Assembly: GCA_026398535.1 (NCBI GenBank)
Contig: JAPLSQ010000061.1
Location: 1 to 64,000 of the forward strand
Source of the DNA: Candidatus Sumerlaeota bacterium
GTDB taxonomy: Bacteria > Sumerlaeota > Sumerlaeia > Sumerlaeales > Sumerlaeaceae
Length of the DNA: 64,000 nt
Reading direction: 5' to 3'
Position 1 is the stretch's first letter. The number at the start of each line of letters is the position of its first letter. Shown here in pieces: positions 61,624 through 64,000 of this stretch. The notes under the pieces are model-generated. The model searched no databases. It worked only from the letters and a program-made list of their open reading frames with translations, and had not been told where the DNA came from. A program made the translations under genes and the position numbers.

Positions 61624-64000
61624 TCAATTTGTGCCGCGCCATTGGATGCGCTGCAGCGAGCCCTTGAGAAAAATCATGAATGAAAACTTGAACACGCGGC
61701 TCTCCTCGCCCGGTTTGAGTTTGTAGAGCAGCACCGCCTCGCGTGTGGAATCGGCGGGCGCCTCGTCGAGGATGACTTCGCCAAGCGCGTCCTTTGGATT
61801 CTGCTGGTTCTCGGTCGGATAAAAGACCACCTTGACCCCATAGGCGGGGCTTTCGCCGGAATTGCGGACGCGCGCGATGATGCGAATTTGCCGCGCGTGA
61901 ATGTCGTCCTGTGTGGGCGGCGGAACATAGATGCCTGCCCCGCTGAGTTTGAATTTCTCCGCCACTTTCAGCGCAAGTGTTGCCTTGTTGTTTTCCGTCC
62001 GGATCTCGGTGTTGTGGTTATTGGACCACGCGCGCAGTAGCACCTCGCGCGGGCCGCTGTTGTGGAAGGGATCCCAACGCACCCGCACCGTCGCCGACGC
62101 GCCGGGATCAAGGTTGAAAGTCTGCCGGGGAAGGCCAAGATGCGATTCGAAGCGTTTCTCCTGGATCACCTCGCCCTCGAAAGCTTCCACACGCACACCC
62201 TCGGCCACCGAAGCGCCGAGATTCCGCACTCCAATATCAAAGAACACCGTTTCGCCGTCCATGGGGCGTGTTTTTGATGCTTTGATGCTTTCAGGGATGA
62301 TCGCCAAGTCGGGCAGATACTTGGCGCCGAGCGCGACCTGCGCCCCGGGCCAGCGCGTTTGCCCTTCAGGCTGGTTTCTTACGAGATCGATATTGATGGT
62401 TTCGGTCTGGGGAACGGTCGTGTATTCGCGGCGCAATTCGGCGCGGACAGTGGCGCCGGGTGCAAGCGGGGGGATGGACTGTTCCGTGCCCTCAATGACA
62501 CGCTCTCCCGCCATGTCCGCCTCAGCCAGCAGCACTCTCAAATCGCGGATGCCGCTTTTTGAAACATTGTATATGTCAAAGCCGATGCGGGCATTCATGC
62601 TCATCCCGTTGCGCGCGTAGGTGACAGAAATTGAATCCTTGTCGATGACAACAGGCGGTTGCGTTGGCGGTTCCAAGTCGGCAGGCACTGCGATGACAAC
62701 AGGTTTGGGCGCCGCGGGCAGAGGATGCGGCAGTCCCGGCAAAACAATGCGGGCGTTGAGGCGATGGAGCCCCCCGCTGAGCGACAGCGTGACCGTCAAC
62801 TGGCGGATCTCGTGGGGCAGGAAATTGACAGCTTCAGACTGGGCAACCGTTTTTCCCGCCGGCTCGGTCAGTTCCAGCCGGGCGTTGCGCACGGGCATTT
62901 CGGTGTCGTTTTTCAGGAACATCAGAATGCGGGCGGGCAGATGATCTGCCAGCGTTTCGGAAGTGGCGACGCGCCAGGATGAAAGCGAGACCGGTGAATT
63001 TTCATACAACGGCATGGCGAGTGATCGCGCGGACTGATTTTCATTGAGTCCCGTCTGGATGGCCGCCCGCGACCATGGGAATCGCCCGTCGGCCGCCGTG
63101 GGCACAGGAAGAGTCAGCGCGGAGCCGCTTCCCGCGGAGGCGGAAGTGATGTCCGAGAGGGCAAATACCGGGTTGATGGCAATGTATTGCCCTGCCGCGC
63201 CATGAGCGGCGGCGGAACCGGATATGGCAATGGCGCGCTGTGTGTCATCCGGCCCACTGACATCATCGGCTGTCGCCTTGTCGGCGGGGGGCGGAAGGAC
63301 AAGCCTCAGGTCCGGATCGCCCAGGAGAATGAACATCTTGGGCAGTTCGGGTGGATTGCCGTTCATGAGGTAACGCCATTCGGCGAGTTTGATCGCCGCG
63401 CCGAGAGGTTCGATTCTCTCGCCAAAAAGCGCAAGGTTGAGTTCCCTTGTAAGTTTTTCATGCTGCGCGGTGATGCCCGGCCCCGACGGAACATAACAGG
63501 CGATGGCGCCGCCATTGGGCACGCGCATGAAATCCTCGCTGATGCTGACATTCCATCTGGGTTTGGGATAATCGATGGCGCCGCTGTTGCAGGTCATATT
63601 GATGATGAAAGGAAGCCGGTCAAAATTGGTCAGCATCAGGTTGTCGGAATTTTCGCTGTCGCCGCCGAACCAGATGCGCTCGTTGGACCATATGTTGGGC
63701 GAGCCGTGGCCGAAATAGGTGAGCACGGCCGTGCCGCTGTTGATCATATCGCGAATCATTCTGGTCGTGACGGGACTGACCTTCGAGCGCTTGGATTCGG
63801 CGATTTCCGAAGGGATATAGTAGTTGTCGATCCAAGGCTGCTCAGACAGAAATATGCGCCGCATGAAGAAGCGCGGCGGCACGGTTTCGCGCATGAGGCC
63901 GGCAACGGCGTTTTCAAACTCGCTGTGGTCGGCCACGAAGGCCAGCGTGTTGCGCCATGGGCCGGGCGGCGATTGGGTGCGGTAAGCAGCTTGCTTGGCG
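61624..64000 (-). CDS. Peptidase C25 (gingipain)-like secreted protein, 5' end cut
   Basis: The frame is open to the window edge (about 792 residues present), so the N-terminus, signal and pro-region lie outside. Cys/His catalytic dyad: His in TYFGHGSPNIWSNERIWFGG (codon 63706-63708) and Cys in IINMTCNSGAIDY (codon 63589-63591), as in the C25 family. PELPKMFILLGDPDLRL is typical of the end of the catalytic domain. The C-terminal 500 residues are repeated beta-sandwich domains (for example LPDLAIIPESIKASKTRPMDGETVFFD and FESHLGLPRQTFNLDPGASATV), CARDB-like. No type IX secretion C-terminal signal was recognised. Confidence 0.85.
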   Translation of the reverse strand, partial: AKQAAYRTQSPPGPWRNTLAFVADHSEFENAVAGLMRETVPPRFFMRRIFLSEQPWIDNYYIPSEIAESKRSKVSPVTTRMIRDMINSGTAVLTYFGHGSPNIWSNERIWFGGDSENSDNLMLTNFDRLPFIINMTCNSGAIDYPKPRWNVSISEDFMRVPNGGAIACYVPSGPGITAQHEKLTRELNLALFGERIEPLGAAIKLAEWRYLMNGNPPELPKMFILLGDPDLRLVLPPPADKATADDVSGPDDTQRAIAISGSAAAHGAAGQYIAINPVFALSDITSASAGSGSALTLPVPTAADGRFPWSRAAIQTGLNENQSARSLAMPLYENSPVSLSSWRVATSETLADHLPARILMFLKNDTEMPVRNARLELTEPAGKTVAQSEAVNFLPHEIRQLTVTLSLSGGLHRLNARIVLPGLPHPLPAAPKPVVIAVPADLEPPTQPPVVIDKDSISVTYARNGMSMNARIGFDIYNVSKSGIRDLRVLLAEADMAGERVIEGTEQSIPPLAPGATVRAELRREYTTVPQTETINIDLVRNQPEGQTRWPGAQVALGAKYLPDLAIIPESIKASKTRPMDGETVFFDIGVRNLGASVAEGVRVEAFEGEVIQEKRFESHLGLPRQTFNLDPGASATVRVRWDPFHNSGPREVLLRAWSNNHNTEIRTENNKATLALKVAEKFKLSGAGIYVPPPTQDDIHARQIRIIARVRNSGESPAYGVKVVFYPTENQQNPKDALGEVILDEAPADSTREAVLLYKLKPGEESRVFKFSFMIFLKGSLQRIQWRGTN

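Overview
GC-rich, gene-dense bacterial chromosome segment, probably from an uncultured lineage near the PVC/FCB groups (Sumerlaeota-, Hydrogenedentota- or Lentisphaerota-like). That guess rests on stand-alone GspG-like prepilins with long hydrophilic tails, secreted sugar-active proteins, a gliding-type (Gld) ABC cluster and a peptidase C25-like protein. No rRNA gene, tRNA, CRISPR array, insertion sequence or prophage was recognised. The genes look vertically inherited with a few decayed remnants.

Layout. 1-4300: a partial secreted protein, a LacI-family regulator, a prepilin-like protein and a secreted repeat protein; LacI-type palindromes lie in front of the last three. 4338-10297: a leftward surface-polysaccharide block (GT39-like membrane glycosyltransferase, PIG-L deacetylase, Wzt-like ABC ATPase, toroid/heparinase-like protein). 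10472-16263: pRiA4b ORF-3 family protein, radical SAM/SPASM protein, cytochrome bd oxidase (cydAB), signal peptidase I. 16393-21396: a secreted unknown protein, a very large six-hairpin glycosidase-like protein and a second prepilin. 21568-29846: tsaE, yicC with three small membrane-protein genes, glycerate kinase, class II aldolase, a structured leader and esterase, a B12-binding-type radical SAM protein, yraN. 29930-35186: STAS protein, CBM9-like protein, two SGNH hydrolases and a receiver-domain remnant.

35287-42359: YmdB-like phosphoesterase, lnt, folD and a secreted glycoside hydrolase, the last three joined by 4-nt overlaps, then an orphan metal-type ABC ATPase. 42429-49160: HtrA protease, DUF4340 protein, GldG, GldF, a tandem-repeat lipoprotein and GldA. 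49675-55323: uppP, a GT4 glycosyltransferase behind a multi-hairpin leader, plsC, a fused shikimate kinase/CMP kinase and aroC. 55505-64000: LysE-type transporter, MrfA-like helicase, rplU-rpmA, a small membrane protein, a prepilin remnant, a Gfo/Idh/MocA oxidoreductase and a C25-like peptidase running off the right edge.

Much of the window serves the cell envelope: lipoprotein maturation (lnt), secretion (lepB, htrA), undecaprenyl-phosphate recycling (uppP), phospholipid synthesis (plsC), glycan export and modification, and gliding-type ABC machinery. No convincing wholly new multi-gene system was found. The best leads are the prepilins sharing a C-terminal YDPTNGT signature, the LacI-type operator set, the three small membrane-protein genes behind yicC, the AroK-Cmk fusion, the structured RNA at 26321-26400 and the multi-hairpin leader near 51000.
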